From NCBI RefSeq assembly GCF_018736065.1, contig NZ_CP076128.1, forward strand, positions 1 through 64,000: a DNA stretch of 64,000 bases, in the 5' to 3' direction. Positions 7,890 through 17,823 of this stretch are shown here, piece after piece (the first letter of the stretch is position 1; each line of letters begins with the position of its first letter). The notes under the pieces were generated by a model. The model was not told the origin of the DNA. It made no database searches and was given only the letters and a program-made list of their open reading frames with translations. Both the position numbers and the translations under genes were made by a program. The stretch is from Flammeovirga kamogawensis. Its GTDB lineage: Bacteria > Bacteroidota > Bacteroidia > Cytophagales > Flammeovirgaceae.

Positions 7890-9152
7890 TTAACCTTCCA
7901 TTGCTTCCATTCTCTTCAAAAGAGGTGGATGAGAATAATGCATCTTAACGTAGTTCTCATCAGGAGTTAAATTACTTAATGAGTCTACAGATAGCTTCTT
8001 TAAAGCATCAATTAAGGCTAAACTAGAAGAAGTTTCTTTTGCGAATGCATCTGCTTCGAATTCATTTTTTCTAGAAAAAGCATTGACTACAACTCCTGTT
8101 ATTAATGAAATAGGACTGTATAGCATAGAAAATGCAACTAGATTTAAAGGAGATAAAGTATGCTGTGCAGCACCAAAAAATGCACTACTTTTAGATGCAC
8201 CCATTGCTTCAGCTAATTCTTTAGAATCAATAAACTTGCTTAGAATAAATAAAGTAATAAACATGTTTACAGCTGAAATGAAGAACATTTGTAAAGTATG
8301 TTTACGCTTGTAATGTCCTACCTCATGTGCTAAAACTGCAACTATTTCATCAATAGTAAGTTTTTCAATCAGCGTATCATATAAAACAATATTTTTATTT
8401 CCTCCTAAACCACTAAAGAAAGCATTTGCTTTAGTTGATCGTTTAGAACCATCCATTACCATAATTCGTCCTAGAGGAAAATCAACCCCTTCTGCATATT
8501 TTTCTATAGCAGTACGTAATTCGCCATCTTCTAGAGGTGTGATTTTATTAAACATAGGTAAAATGATATTTGCATAGAACATTGTTGCTCCTAAAGCAAA
8601 TAGCATAAATACAACCCATGCAATTATCCAATATGTATCAGGAAAGTTACTGTAGAATGCAACAAATCCCCATAAAAGCAGCCCGCCAATAATACCGCCT
8701 AAAGCGTATCCTTTAATTTTATCAATAATAAAAGTTTTAGGAGTCATTTTATTAAACCCATATTTTTCTTCTATTGAAAAAGTATTTTTCCACTCGAAAG
8801 GAATACTTATGATATCTGATAAAATGGCTACGATAGCAAAAAAAGCAAGTATTTGACCTGTATTTGAATCAAAATGTTCTTTAGTAAAAGAATCTATCCA
8901 AGCATAACCTCCTGTAGACAGTAAAACAAGAGTCAATAAATAAGATGCAGCACTACTATATAGTCCTAAATTATCTTTTTCAATCTGATATTCTTGTGAT
9001 TTCTTATACTCTTCTTTGTCGTATAATCCAGATAGTTTACTTGGTAAAGCAGCACTCATTGCTTTAATATTAAGGCGACTTAGTACCCTTTCCAAAACAA
9101 ACTCTCCAGTTAGTAGAGCTATTATTATATAAAAAATTGTATCTCCGTTCAT
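7890..9152 (-). CDS. M48-family zinc metalloprotease, Ste24/CAAX protease 1 type
   Basis: Integral-membrane zinc protease of 420 residues. The first half is the CAAX_1 membrane region with several helices (GEFVLERVLSRLN, then YLLTLVLLSTGG, IPFEWKNTFSIEEKYGFNK, a typical Ste24 signature). The catalytic motif HEVGH lies near residue 276, and the third zinc ligand is the Glu in the downstream NEFEADAFA motif. In bacteria these proteases act in membrane protein quality control rather than in prenyl processing. A TAGATTTG box on the minus strand at 9177-9184 is a candidate -7 element. The gene is monocistronic. Confidence 0.93.
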   Translation of the reverse strand: MNGDTIFYIIIALLTGEFVLERVLSRLNIKAMSAALPSKLSGLYDKEEYKKSQEYQIEKDNLGLYSSAASYLLTLVLLSTGGYAWIDSFTKEHFDSNTGQILAFFAIVAILSDIISIPFEWKNTFSIEEKYGFNKMTPKTFIIDKIKGYALGGIIGGLLLWGFVAFYSNFPDTYWIIAWVVFMLFALGATMFYANIILPMFNKITPLEDGELRTAIEKYAEGVDFPLGRIMVMDGSKRSTKANAFFSGLGGNKNIVLYDTLIEKLTIDEIVAVLAHEVGHYKRKHTLQMFFISAVNMFITLFILSKFIDSKELAEAMGASKSSAFFGAAQHTLSPLNLVAFSMLYSPISLITGVVVNAFSRKNEFEADAFAKETSSSLALIDALKKLSVDSLSNLTPDENYVKMHYSHPPLLKRMEAMEG

Positions 9153-9267
9153 AATTGTTTTATTGAAATATTACTACAAATCTAACAATTCATAGATAAT
9201 GAATACATAATTTTATTGAAAAATAAAAAGTGTTTTACAACTTACAGAGAATTAACAATATCTATAC

Positions 9268-9975
9268 ATGCAAAAAACTTATAATTGCCTAATTGTAGAC
9301 GATGAACAGTTAGCCAGAAACTTATTATCTGCTTTTGTAGCAAAAGTTCCATTTTTAAATGAAGTAGGGAGTTGTAAATCTCCTTTACAAGCAATGGAAA
9401 TTATGAGGTCGGAAGCTATCGATATTCTTTTAGTGGATATTCAAATGCCAGAGTTGTCGGGAATAGATTTTGTGAAATCATTGGCTGTCAAACCTGTAGT
9501 TATATTTACAACGGCTTATTCTGAATATGCAGTGCAATCTTATGAGTTAGATACTATTGATTATTTGCTTAAACCTTTTTCTTTTGAGCGCTTTATGAAA
9601 GCAATAAATAAAGGTGTGGAGTTTTTAGTCCTTAAAAATCAAACTATAGAAACAGTAAATAATGAAGAAGTCTTTTTTGTAAAAGGTGATCAGAAAATAC
9701 ATAAGCTTTTTACTAAAGATATTTTTTACATAGAGGGGCTAAAAGAGTATGTATCTTTTTTTGTCAAAGATAAACAGCGAATTATTTCGCTTAATTCTTT
9801 AACTAAGTTGGAACGAGAATTAGAAAAATATCAATTTATAAGGGTGCATAGATCTTATATTGTTAATCTTAATCATGTAACAGCTTTTGAAACACATGCT
9901 TTATGGATTGATGATAAAGAAATTCCTATAGGAAAAACGTATAGAGAAAGTGTGAAAAAGAAAATCAATTGGTAA
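9268..9975 (+). CDS. LytTR-type response regulator
   Basis: Two-component regulator of the LytR/AlgR class, 235 residues. The receiver domain (about 1-120) has the acidic pair in VDDEQ, phosphoacceptor Asp57 in LLVDIQMP, Thr in TTAYSEY and Lys in LLKPF. The C-terminal LytTR DNA-binding domain covers about 135-235 (VKGDQKIHKL, FIRVHRSYIVNL, IPIGKTYRESVKK). The partner of this class is usually a LytS-like His_kinase membrane protein. None is adjacent, so the regulator is an orphan within this window. The gene lies 79 bp before the helicase gene and is probably a separate unit. Confidence 0.93.
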   Translation: MQKTYNCLIVDDEQLARNLLSAFVAKVPFLNEVGSCKSPLQAMEIMRSEAIDILLVDIQMPELSGIDFVKSLAVKPVVIFTTAYSEYAVQSYELDTIDYLLKPFSFERFMKAINKGVEFLVLKNQTIETVNNEEVFFVKGDQKIHKLFTKDIFYIEGLKEYVSFFVKDKQRIISLNSLTKLERELEKYQFIRVHRSYIVNLNHVTAFETHALWIDDKEIPIGKTYRESVKKKINW

Positions 9976-10054
9976 AAAGAATTTTTCTTAATTGATATGC
10001 GTTCAAATCCTTTTATCTTTGATAGGTAACTTCAAAAACCCATTAAAATAATCA

Positions 10055-13000
10055 ATGTTTAAAATTTATAGATCTTCTGCAGGAGCAGGAAAGACATTTA
10101 CCCTTGCAAAGGAATATATAAAAATTGTTCTCCAATTAGACGTCTTTGACGAAGAGTTTCAACCGAGTTATTATAAACATGTTTTGGCTGTGACTTTTAC
10201 CAATTTAGCTACTTCAGAAATGAAAGAGCGAATCTTAGAACAATTAAAAATATTTGCAGGAAAACCTTCTCCAAATGATGAAGGGATGTTAGGGGCTATT
10301 GTAGCTGACTATAAAGGGATGGATGAAAAGATTGTTTTAGATCGTATTTATCAACGATCTTCAATTGTACATCAAAGAATTTTACATGGTTATTCAAATT
10401 TCTCTGTAAGTACAATTGATGCATTCAGTCAGAAAGTAGCACAGGCTTTTAAACGTGACCTCAAATTCCCATTTAATTATGAACTAATTCTTAATGGAGA
10501 GGAGTTGATTGAAGATGCTACTTACATTTTAATGGATAAACTTGGTAGAGATGAGCATAAAATGCTAACTGAAGCATTAGAGACATTTTCTATCAAAAAA
10601 GCAGAAGAAAATGCAAGTTGGAACATTGTACCTCAAATAAAGAGTTTTGGGAGTGTTCTTTTTGATGAAGATCAAAGAAAAATTATTGGAAAGTTAGGTG
10701 TTAATCCGGTTACTAACGTAGAGATGAACATTGAGGATTATACCTCTTTAGCTAAAAAGTTAAAGAAGATGATTTATCAAGATCTACAAAAAGAAAAGGA
10801 TGATGCTTACGAGGAGTTTAAAAATTCAATGTCAGCAGCTGGTGTACCCATTGATTCACTAAGCCGATATGTGTGTTCATATGCTAAGAAATTTGATGGG
10901 CCAATTACGGAAATTGATGTAACCCCAAATGCAACTGCAATTAAAGTTTTTGAAGGTGAAACAGGTAAGGTACTCACAAAGGTTGCCGATTATAAATCGA
11001 GCCCAGCTATTTATGATGCAGCATTGCCTATTTATCAAGAAAGACTTTCCGAGCTTCGTACTTTAATAGCAAAAGCTCAGTTAATAAAAACAGTATATGA
11101 TAAAATTTATCTCATTATTACCGCTCAGGTATTAAAAGATGAGATGAAGAACTTGAAAGAAGAACAAGGAATTGTGCATATCTCTGAAATAGGAGAAAAC
11201 ATTAATAAAATTGTTGAAACTTCTCCAGTTCCCTATTTATACGAAAGATTAGGAGAGAAATATCGTCATATTCTTATTGATGAGTTTCAAGATACATCAA
11301 AGACTCAATGGCATAATTTAGTTCCTTTGGTAGCTCATGCACTTTCTATGTATAATGGAGAGTGTTTAGTTGTTGGAGATGCAAAACAGTCTATTTATAG
11401 ATGGAGAGGTGGAAAAGCAGAGATGCTAGTAGCGCTCCCTAAACTTCCAACTGCAAAAAATACCGCCTTAGAAGAGGAAGAGTACACCTTAGAAAGTTAT
11501 GCCGACCCTCAAAATTTAGATACAAACTGGAGAAGTTATTCTAATGTCATAAACTTTAATAATGACCTTTATTCATTCATAGAGAAAAATAAAGGAGATA
11601 CTTTATTATCTCAATTCTATCAAGATGTTGCTCAAAAAACAAATCATAGAATTGGTGGACAAGTAAGGATGTCTGTTTGTCAGAAAGTTGATAGTAAAGA
11701 AACAGTTCAAGAAGCGTCATTACAGAAAATCGCAGATACTATTCATGAGCTAGTAGAACTGAGAAAATTTCAGCTTAGTGATATTGCAATACTTATTAGA
11801 TTTAATAAAGATGGTTCTGCTATTGCAGAAAAATTAGTTTCAGAAGGTATTGAAGTTATTTCTAGTGAATCTTTATTGGTTGAAAGTGCTCCAAGTATTC
11901 AATTTCTCGCTAATGTAATACGCTTATTAGTAAGAAGGTCTGATAAGATCTTATTTATGAAAATTGCTAGGTTTGTTCATGCACACCTTCAAGATGTAAA
12001 TAATGATAGATGGAGCGAGGTAAACACTTCATCTTTGCCAATTGAAGGAGATGATTATATAAGAATTGGAGATAGAGTAGAAGCCTGTACGAATCACAAA
12101 GATTTTGAGACTTTTTTAAAGGATGAATTTGATATTACTTTTTCAGTTTCTCAGTTAAGAAGAAAATCTTTATATGATTTAGTCGAGTTTTTAGTTCGAA
12201 ATTTTAAATTGAATTTACGTATTACAGAACAAGCATATTTGATTAAATTTTTAGACTTTGTATTAGATCATACAGAAGTAAATGGAAATTCAGCCCAAGA
12301 TTTCTTAGTTCGATGGGATTTAAAAAGGACAAACCTGTCTATTTCTACTCCAGATAACACAAATGCAGTTAGAATACTCAGTATTCATAAATCTAAAGGT
12401 TTAGAATTTCCTGTGGTATTATTACCCTTTGCAGACTGGTCTACGTTACCAAGAAAAAATGAAGCAAAATGGTTTGATTGGGAAAACAATACAGACGTAC
12501 CAGAATTAAATGCTGTTCAGTTACCACTTAATAAAAAATTAGAAGGAACTGCTTTTGAAGAAGGATATTTACTAGAACTTAGAGACACATATATTGACGC
12601 TGTTAATATGTTGTATGTAGGTACTACTAGAGCACAAAAGTATCTTCATTTATTTTTTAACGAGGAAGCAAAAGTGAATGCAAAAGGTGTGAAAACAGAA
12701 ACAAAAGACACAATTGCAGTACCATTATTAAAATATATCTCTTCGAATGATGCTACACGAGAATTAGAATCAACAACAATTGACGATATTGAATTCAATG
12801 AGTATGAACTTTTTGATATTGATGTAGAAGGTAATGAAAAAGAAAAAGCAAATGAAGTATCATTATTAAGAGATTTAATTCATACAGATAATACTGATAA
12901 ACTCCGTTTAAAAAGTGGTGCATACGAACAAGGACAAAACACTGTTTCTTTCGAAGATATAATAGAAGCCCAGGAAAGTGGTATTTTAGTTCACAAAGCA

Positions 13001-13417
13001 TTCGAATACATAAAATACAAAGATGATGTACATGATGCTGTTCGAATTCTTGAAGTAAATGGATTTATCTCTTCTTCAGAAACTGGTGATTACATTGGTA
13101 GACTAATTGATGTTGTCAACCACCCCGAATTAGAAAGATATTATGATAAGAATACTGGGTATGAAGTGTTGAATGAATCTGAAATAGTATTTCCTACTAA
13201 AGGAAATATGAAACAGGTAAAAGTAGATCGTCCAGATAGATTATTGATAAAAGACAAAGAAGCTGTAATTATTGATTATAAAACGGGTGTTTATGAGAAA
13301 GACCATGAAAAACAAATCAAAAGATATGGCGAAGCATTAAAAGGTATGGGATATACCATAATAACTTTACTATTAATTTATACCGAAGATTTAGATATTA
13401 AAAAGATCAATTTTTAA
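10055..13417 (+). CDS. addA: UvrD/AddA-like helicase-nuclease
   Basis: Superfamily 1A helicase of 1120 residues with a C-terminal PD-(D/E)XK nuclease, the architecture of AddA/RecB-type subunits that process double-strand breaks. Walker A is SSAGAGKTFTL (about residues 7-17), Walker B is ILIDEFQDTS (about 406-415), then GDAKQSIYRWRGG, and motif V/VI sequences ILSIHKSKGLEFPVV and LYVGTTRAQKYL. The nuclease core is near 1058-1080 (VDRPDRLL, IIDYKTG). An AddB-like partner is not next to it, so the gene symbol is tentative. The stop is separated from the next start by one nucleotide. Confidence 0.88.
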   Translation: MFKIYRSSAGAGKTFTLAKEYIKIVLQLDVFDEEFQPSYYKHVLAVTFTNLATSEMKERILEQLKIFAGKPSPNDEGMLGAIVADYKGMDEKIVLDRIYQRSSIVHQRILHGYSNFSVSTIDAFSQKVAQAFKRDLKFPFNYELILNGEELIEDATYILMDKLGRDEHKMLTEALETFSIKKAEENASWNIVPQIKSFGSVLFDEDQRKIIGKLGVNPVTNVEMNIEDYTSLAKKLKKMIYQDLQKEKDDAYEEFKNSMSAAGVPIDSLSRYVCSYAKKFDGPITEIDVTPNATAIKVFEGETGKVLTKVADYKSSPAIYDAALPIYQERLSELRTLIAKAQLIKTVYDKIYLIITAQVLKDEMKNLKEEQGIVHISEIGENINKIVETSPVPYLYERLGEKYRHILIDEFQDTSKTQWHNLVPLVAHALSMYNGECLVVGDAKQSIYRWRGGKAEMLVALPKLPTAKNTALEEEEYTLESYADPQNLDTNWRSYSNVINFNNDLYSFIEKNKGDTLLSQFYQDVAQKTNHRIGGQVRMSVCQKVDSKETVQEASLQKIADTIHELVELRKFQLSDIAILIRFNKDGSAIAEKLVSEGIEVISSESLLVESAPSIQFLANVIRLLVRRSDKILFMKIARFVHAHLQDVNNDRWSEVNTSSLPIEGDDYIRIGDRVEACTNHKDFETFLKDEFDITFSVSQLRRKSLYDLVEFLVRNFKLNLRITEQAYLIKFLDFVLDHTEVNGNSAQDFLVRWDLKRTNLSISTPDNTNAVRILSIHKSKGLEFPVVLLPFADWSTLPRKNEAKWFDWENNTDVPELNAVQLPLNKKLEGTAFEEGYLLELRDTYIDAVNMLYVGTTRAQKYLHLFFNEEAKVNAKGVKTETKDTIAVPLLKYISSNDATRELESTTIDDIEFNEYELFDIDVEGNEKEKANEVSLLRDLIHTDNTDKLRLKSGAYEQGQNTVSFEDIIEAQESGILVHKAFEYIKYKDDVHDAVRILEVNGFISSSETGDYIGRLIDVVNHPELERYYDKNTGYEVLNESEIVFPTKGNMKQVKVDRPDRLLIKDKEAVIIDYKTGVYEKDHEKQIKRYGEALKGMGYTIITLLLIYTEDLDIKKINF

Positions 13418-13418
13418 G

Positions 13419-13970
13419 ATGAAAAAACTATTTATTATTGCAGTTGTATTATTAGCGTCATTATCATCTTTTGCTCAAAAAGGGAAGGCTTTTCCAACAA
13501 TTAAGGCAGAAACCTTAACTGATAAGTCGATAACATTCCCAGCTGCTGTAAAAGGTAAGGTGACATTAATTGGAGTTGCATATTCCAAAAAATCTCAGGA
13601 TAATTTAGAGTCTTGGATGCAACCTATCTATGATACATTCATTAACCCACCTAAATCTGATATTTTTGGATCGGCAGGGTATGATGTTAATATGTATTTT
13701 TTAGCATTAGCTCGTGGAATTGCAAAATCTGCAGAGAAATCTATTAAATCGAACATGAAAAAGAAAATAGATAGTAAATTGCACAAAAACATAGCAATTG
13801 TCTTAGGAGATGTCAAGCAACATAAGTCTAATTTGGGCTTAGGGGCTAAAGATGATCCTTATTTTTATATTCTTTCACCAGAAGGAAAAGTACTATTTAT
13901 AACATACGGAAAATACACTCCAACTAAAATGAGTGCCCTCGAAGAAGCTATTGATGAATATTCTGAATAA
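13419..13970 (+). CDS. exported redoxin-like protein without a CXXC motif
   Basis: Protein of 183 residues with a signal peptide (MKKLFIIAVVLLASLSSFAQ). The body looks like a thioredoxin-fold domain: strand KGKVTLIGVAYSKKSQ, later strand IAIVLGDV, and the end DPYFYILSPEGKVLFITYGKYT, which resembles the last strands of redoxin and Atp10-like proteins. There is no CXXC or peroxidatic Cys, so it is not a normal thiol oxidoreductase. It begins 1 nt after the helicase gene and is co-transcribed with it, yet the two proteins act in different compartments. Function unknown. Confidence 0.7.
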   Translation: MKKLFIIAVVLLASLSSFAQKGKAFPTIKAETLTDKSITFPAAVKGKVTLIGVAYSKKSQDNLESWMQPIYDTFINPPKSDIFGSAGYDVNMYFLALARGIAKSAEKSIKSNMKKKIDSKLHKNIAIVLGDVKQHKSNLGLGAKDDPYFYILSPEGKVLFITYGKYTPTKMSALEEAIDEYSE

Positions 13971-13997
13971 GAATAGTTGTTAAAGTTTTAAAAATCT

Positions 13998-14042
13998 TGA
14001 ATATCAAACCCATTAAGGGTTTAAAATAGTATTCAGTTTTTT
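13998..14042 (+). terminator. terminator after the helicase/redoxin-like pair
   Basis: TGAATA (13998-14003) and AAACCC (14006-14011) pair with GGGTTT (14017-14022) and TATTCA (14030-14035) in a two-part stem, followed by a run of T. Confidence 0.65.
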
Positions 14043-14099
14043 AGATTTGTGGTACTCTTGATAAATTTCTTGAGTGTATGAGAAATCACACAACAAAGT

Positions 14100-15503
14100 A
14101 TGAAGAAGCTAGATAAGCTATTATTAAAAGAATACATAGGTCCATTTGTCTTAACATCGTCAATTGTACTATTTATTTTTTGGTCTCAATACATGATCTC
14201 TAAGTTTGTTTATTTCTTAGGAAAAGACTTAGGATATGATGTATACATGGAATTATTTTTCTGGTTTGCATTAGCACTAGTTCCTGTAGCGTTACCACTT
14301 GCTGTATTACTAGCAACGTTAATGACTTATGGTAGCTTAGGGCAACACTCAGAATTAACTGCTATTAAAGGAGCTGGTATTTCTCTTTTAAGAGTTTTGC
14401 GTCCTATATTTTTGTTTACAATTGTAGTAACACTAGTTCAGTTAGTTTATAATGATACGGTTGTTCCTCAAGCAAATTTAAAAGCATACAGCTTACTTTA
14501 TGATATAAAACAGACTAAACCAACAATTAACCTGAAGGAAGGTGCTTTTTATGATGGTTTAGATGGTTATAGTATCAAAGTAGCTTCTAAAGATAAAGAT
14601 GGAGAAGGTATCCATGATGTAATTATCTATAAGCACGAAGGGCATAGAGGCAATAAAGAAGTTATTCTTGCTAAAGATGGAAAGATGCAATTAATTAATG
14701 ATGACACATTTTTAATGTTGACATTATTTAATGGTAATGCTTATAGTGAGGTAGAAGATAAGAAAAGTAAAGCTGAAATTCAGTATGTACACTCTGAGTT
14801 TGATTCATCTGTATTCTATTTTAGTATGGAATCTTATGCAATGAATGAAACAAAAGAAGATCTTTTCATGGGCCATAATTTAATGAAGAACAGAAATCAG
14901 TTAGAAACTGAACAGGATTCTTTACAAAAAGCAATGGTTGATTACAGTAATATGTTAGTTAAAAATGGGGAGACTCAATTTTATTACAGACATACTTCTC
15001 AGAAAGGAGAGCATAAAAAAGATAAGTTGACGAAGAAGAAATATGATCCTACGAAAAAGGAAAATAGATTAAGAATTGCTTCATCAGCATATAACAGTGC
15101 ATCAAGTTTCTATAATGTATTAAAATCAAATGCATCTAGACATAAAAATCAGATGAGAGAAGATGTAAAATATACATTAGACCAACAGAAAAAAGTATCT
15201 TCAGCTATAGCTATTTTGATGATGTTCTTAATTGGAGCACCTCTTGGAGCTATTATCAAGAAAGGAGGATTGGGTGTTCCTGTTCTTGTTTCTGTATTCT
15301 TCTTTGTCATTTATTATATCATGACAATTTCTGGAGAAAAAATGGCTAAGGAGTTAATTATTGATCCTGTACTTGGAGCATGGTTATCGAATATATTCTT
15401 ATTTGTAATTGGTATATTCTTTACTTTCCAAGCTAAAAATGATGTTAAACTATTTGATACTGATTACTATGCAGTAATGTTCAAAAAGTTATTTAAGAAG
15501 TAG
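14100..15503 (+). CDS. LptF/LptG-family lipopolysaccharide export permease
   Basis: Membrane subunit of the LptB2FG ABC transporter, which extracts LPS from the inner membrane and passes it to the Lpt bridge. It has the family layout of 467 residues: helices 1-3 (about 15-130, with LKEYIGPF, ALVPVALPLAVLLATLMTYG), a periplasmic beta-jellyroll part (about 150-350, here with a charged insert around KKDKLTKKKYD), then three C-terminal helices (AILMMFLIGAPLGAIIKKGGLG onward). LptF and LptG cannot be told apart by eye. The single gene is followed by its own terminator. Confidence 0.9.
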   Translation: MKKLDKLLLKEYIGPFVLTSSIVLFIFWSQYMISKFVYFLGKDLGYDVYMELFFWFALALVPVALPLAVLLATLMTYGSLGQHSELTAIKGAGISLLRVLRPIFLFTIVVTLVQLVYNDTVVPQANLKAYSLLYDIKQTKPTINLKEGAFYDGLDGYSIKVASKDKDGEGIHDVIIYKHEGHRGNKEVILAKDGKMQLINDDTFLMLTLFNGNAYSEVEDKKSKAEIQYVHSEFDSSVFYFSMESYAMNETKEDLFMGHNLMKNRNQLETEQDSLQKAMVDYSNMLVKNGETQFYYRHTSQKGEHKKDKLTKKKYDPTKKENRLRIASSAYNSASSFYNVLKSNASRHKNQMREDVKYTLDQQKKVSSAIAILMMFLIGAPLGAIIKKGGLGVPVLVSVFFFVIYYIMTISGEKMAKELIIDPVLGAWLSNIFLFVIGIFFTFQAKNDVKLFDTDYYAVMFKKLFKK

Positions 15504-15524
15504 TTAACACATTTATATTTGTAG

Positions 15525-15566
15525 CAAAACCCTATGTGAAAATGTTTTACGTAGGGTTTTGTTTTG
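15525..15566 (+). terminator. terminator after the LptF/G gene
   Basis: CAAAACCCTA (15525-15534) pairs with TAGGGTTTTG (15552-15561), followed by TTTTG on the plus strand. Confidence 0.8.
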
Positions 15567-15611
15567 TATATTGTTAGACATTTTATGATTTCATAAAAAA
15601 TTCAACTATCA

Positions 15612-16292
15612 ATGGAGAAAATTATTATTGCACTTGATGGACATGCTGGGTGCGGAAAAAGTACAACAGCAAAAGCAGTAGCAAAAGAACTTGATTACAT
15701 ATTTATTGACACAGGTGCTATGTACCGTGCTGTGACTTACTATTTCTTGTCGAATAATGTTGATTTTTCTGATGCAGTAGAAGTTGAAAACGCATTAAAG
15801 GAAATATCACTAAAATTTGTATTGAACCCATCATCAGGTATTGGGGAAATTCATATAAACGGAGAAAACGTTGAGCCGTTTATCAGAAACATGGAGATAA
15901 CGAGTAGAGTAAGTGATGTGGCAAGTATTAAGGCTGTAAGAGTCTTTAATGTAGCAGAACAACAAAAAATGGGCAAAGAAAAAGGAATTGTAATGGACGG
16001 TAGAGATATCGGAACTGTTGTATTTCCAAATGCAGAGCTTAAGATTTTTATGACTGCTGATGTTACTGTTCGTGCAAAAAGAAGATTAGTTGAAATGGAA
16101 TCAAAAGGGGTAGAGACTTCTTTAGAGGACGTGGAGTCTGATATACGTAATAGAGATCATTTAGATTCGACAAGAAAAGAGAGTCCTTTAAAAAAGGCTG
16201 ACGATGCAGTTGTTGTTGATACTTCAGGTTTAACAATAAATCAACAAGTTGAGAGTATTCTTAAATTAGCTAAGAATATAATTTCAGTATAG
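15612..16292 (+). CDS. cmk: cytidylate kinase
   Basis: Phosphorylates CMP and dCMP to the diphosphates using ATP. The 226-residue protein has the P-loop GHAGCGKSTTAK (about residues 9-20), the IDTGAMYRAVTYY motif that follows in the family, the nucleotide-binding MDGRDIGTVVFPNA, and the lid region RAKRRLVEM with RNRDHLDSTR. The length matches bacterial Cmk. The gene forms its own transcription unit between two terminators. Confidence 0.96.
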   Translation: MEKIIIALDGHAGCGKSTTAKAVAKELDYIFIDTGAMYRAVTYYFLSNNVDFSDAVEVENALKEISLKFVLNPSSGIGEIHINGENVEPFIRNMEITSRVSDVASIKAVRVFNVAEQQKMGKEKGIVMDGRDIGTVVFPNAELKIFMTADVTVRAKRRLVEMESKGVETSLEDVESDIRNRDHLDSTRKESPLKKADDAVVVDTSGLTINQQVESILKLAKNIISV

Positions 16293-16325
16293 ATTATAAT
16301 AGCATTTAAAAAAATGCATAGTAAT

Positions 16326-16365
16326 AGAAAAAGGGTTGATGTATCTAAACATCAACCCTTTTTCT
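16326..16365. terminator. bidirectional terminator between cmk and the porin gene
   Basis: AGAAAAAGGGTTGATGT (16326-16342) and ACATCAACCCTTTTTCT (16349-16365) form a perfect 17-bp stem with a short loop. Both orientations end in T-rich sequence, which suits the convergent genes on each side. Confidence 0.93.
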
Positions 16366-16385
16366 ATTTATTATCAAAGGTAAGA

Positions 16386-17714
16386 TTAACCTTGTGTTTT
16401 TGCTTCTTTTTTCTTCGTAGTGAAAAGTGTTGGCTTAATCACAATACCCATCCAACCCCAGTTGTTGAATTTTTCATAGTCTCCTCCAGCGTTAGCTCCA
16501 GTAGAATATTGCATAGATTCTGTAGCAAACATAGCAGACCATCCACCTTGAATAGAGATATAATCGTTGAACTTGTAGTTGGCATTTAAATCTAATTCAG
16601 TACCTAAATTATTTCCTACTTCAGCACCAGTACCATCAACAATTACAGCACTAGATTGGAAAGAGTGTACTTTACCGTAGAACTTCCATTCATTCATTTT
16701 ATAAGTAGCTCCTAAGTAGATGTCAGTTAAACCACCAGCAGGTAAGCGAGAAGCACCACCAACATAGAAGTAATCCATATGTCCGTTAAACTTGTGGTTT
16801 GTACCGTAAAGAGGATTGAACGTTCTATTAACTCCATCGGTAGCAGTTGCATCTGTACCAGATAAAATTTCACCACCAATATTAAGACTTAACCCTTCAG
16901 ATGCTTGGAATAAAACTTCAACTAGAGCATTGTATGCATTTAAATCTGTTTTACCAGCACCAACAGCACCCATTTGGTAGTAGAAAGATGCATTTAAACC
17001 AAATTTACCTGGTCTCCATTCACCGTGAGCACCTAAAGTTTGACTGTAAATAGTCTCAAAATCAGCAGGCATGCTTGTCTGGTTACCAGCAACATCTTGC
17101 TCAACACCATTGTTTAAGAATAAGGCAGAAATACTTAATTGCTCAAATTTCTTGTTAAACCATAAGTATTGTAAGGATTTATAGTTGTTTACGCCAGGAT
17201 TATAATAAGGAGTTTCTCCAGTTGCAGAAATTGCAACACCTGCATGTAATTTAAATGCTTTTTCATATTTAAATACTGCAGCGTCATGGCTTCTACCTTG
17301 TTGCGCCCAATCTACAGCACCAAAAATTCTTTGATCATCATAAGAGATTTCTTGACGACCTGCTTTAACGCTAAATTCTTCAGTGAAAAGTAATTCACCC
17401 CATGCTTCATGGATAGAGAAGTTACCATTGTCTTTGTTTGCAAAGTTTCCAATTTCACCCCAAGTTCTAACATCTTGAGCAGAGAATCCGAAGCGGAATT
17501 TGTTGCTTTTATCATTAAATAACATTCTGATTCTTGCACGTTGAGAAACAAAATCAGCAGCACGATCAGCATCACCATTTGATGGTCTTAATTGATTAAA
17601 ACCGTTTCTGTGTTCATAACGGGGCTTTAATTGAGCATCAATACTAAAGTCTTGTGCTTGTACAACACCACAAGTCAATAATAGCAGTGTAAAGGATAAT
17701 AGTTTTTTAAACAT
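16386..17714 (-). CDS. alginate-export-type outer-membrane porin
   Basis: Outer-membrane beta-barrel of 442 residues with a signal peptide ending CGVVQAQ. The body is rich in alternating aromatic and polar strands and contains the AlgE-like signature region (QLKPRYEHRNGF, FVSQRARIRM, VKAGRQEISYDDQRIFGAVDWAQQGR), as in the Alginate_exp family. Members form anion-selective channels. The gene is divergent from napA and shares a 240-bp control region with it, so it may let nitrate or nitrite through the outer membrane. That role is inference from context; an alginate-related role is equally possible. Confidence 0.82.
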   Translation of the reverse strand: MFKKLLSFTLLLLTCGVVQAQDFSIDAQLKPRYEHRNGFNQLRPSNGDADRAADFVSQRARIRMLFNDKSNKFRFGFSAQDVRTWGEIGNFANKDNGNFSIHEAWGELLFTEEFSVKAGRQEISYDDQRIFGAVDWAQQGRSHDAAVFKYEKAFKLHAGVAISATGETPYYNPGVNNYKSLQYLWFNKKFEQLSISALFLNNGVEQDVAGNQTSMPADFETIYSQTLGAHGEWRPGKFGLNASFYYQMGAVGAGKTDLNAYNALVEVLFQASEGLSLNIGGEILSGTDATATDGVNRTFNPLYGTNHKFNGHMDYFYVGGASRLPAGGLTDIYLGATYKMNEWKFYGKVHSFQSSAVIVDGTGAEVGNNLGTELDLNANYKFNDYISIQGGWSAMFATESMQYSTGANAGGDYEKFNNWGWMGIVIKPTLFTTKKKEAKTQG

Positions 17715-17823
17715 ACTTAAAAAAATTAGACGTTCTGATAGATTATATTAAATTATCTTAAAATAAATTTAGCGCAATTTTACATAATTTATCGCACCTA
17801 AATCAGATTATTATTTCCGTTTT

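Noticed and set aside
16314-16589. Plus-strand frame of 91 codons over the cmk/porin terminator and the porin 3' end
   Set aside because: It runs antisense through the porin gene and through the terminator stem; Cys/Phe/Ser composition is typical of a shadow frame.
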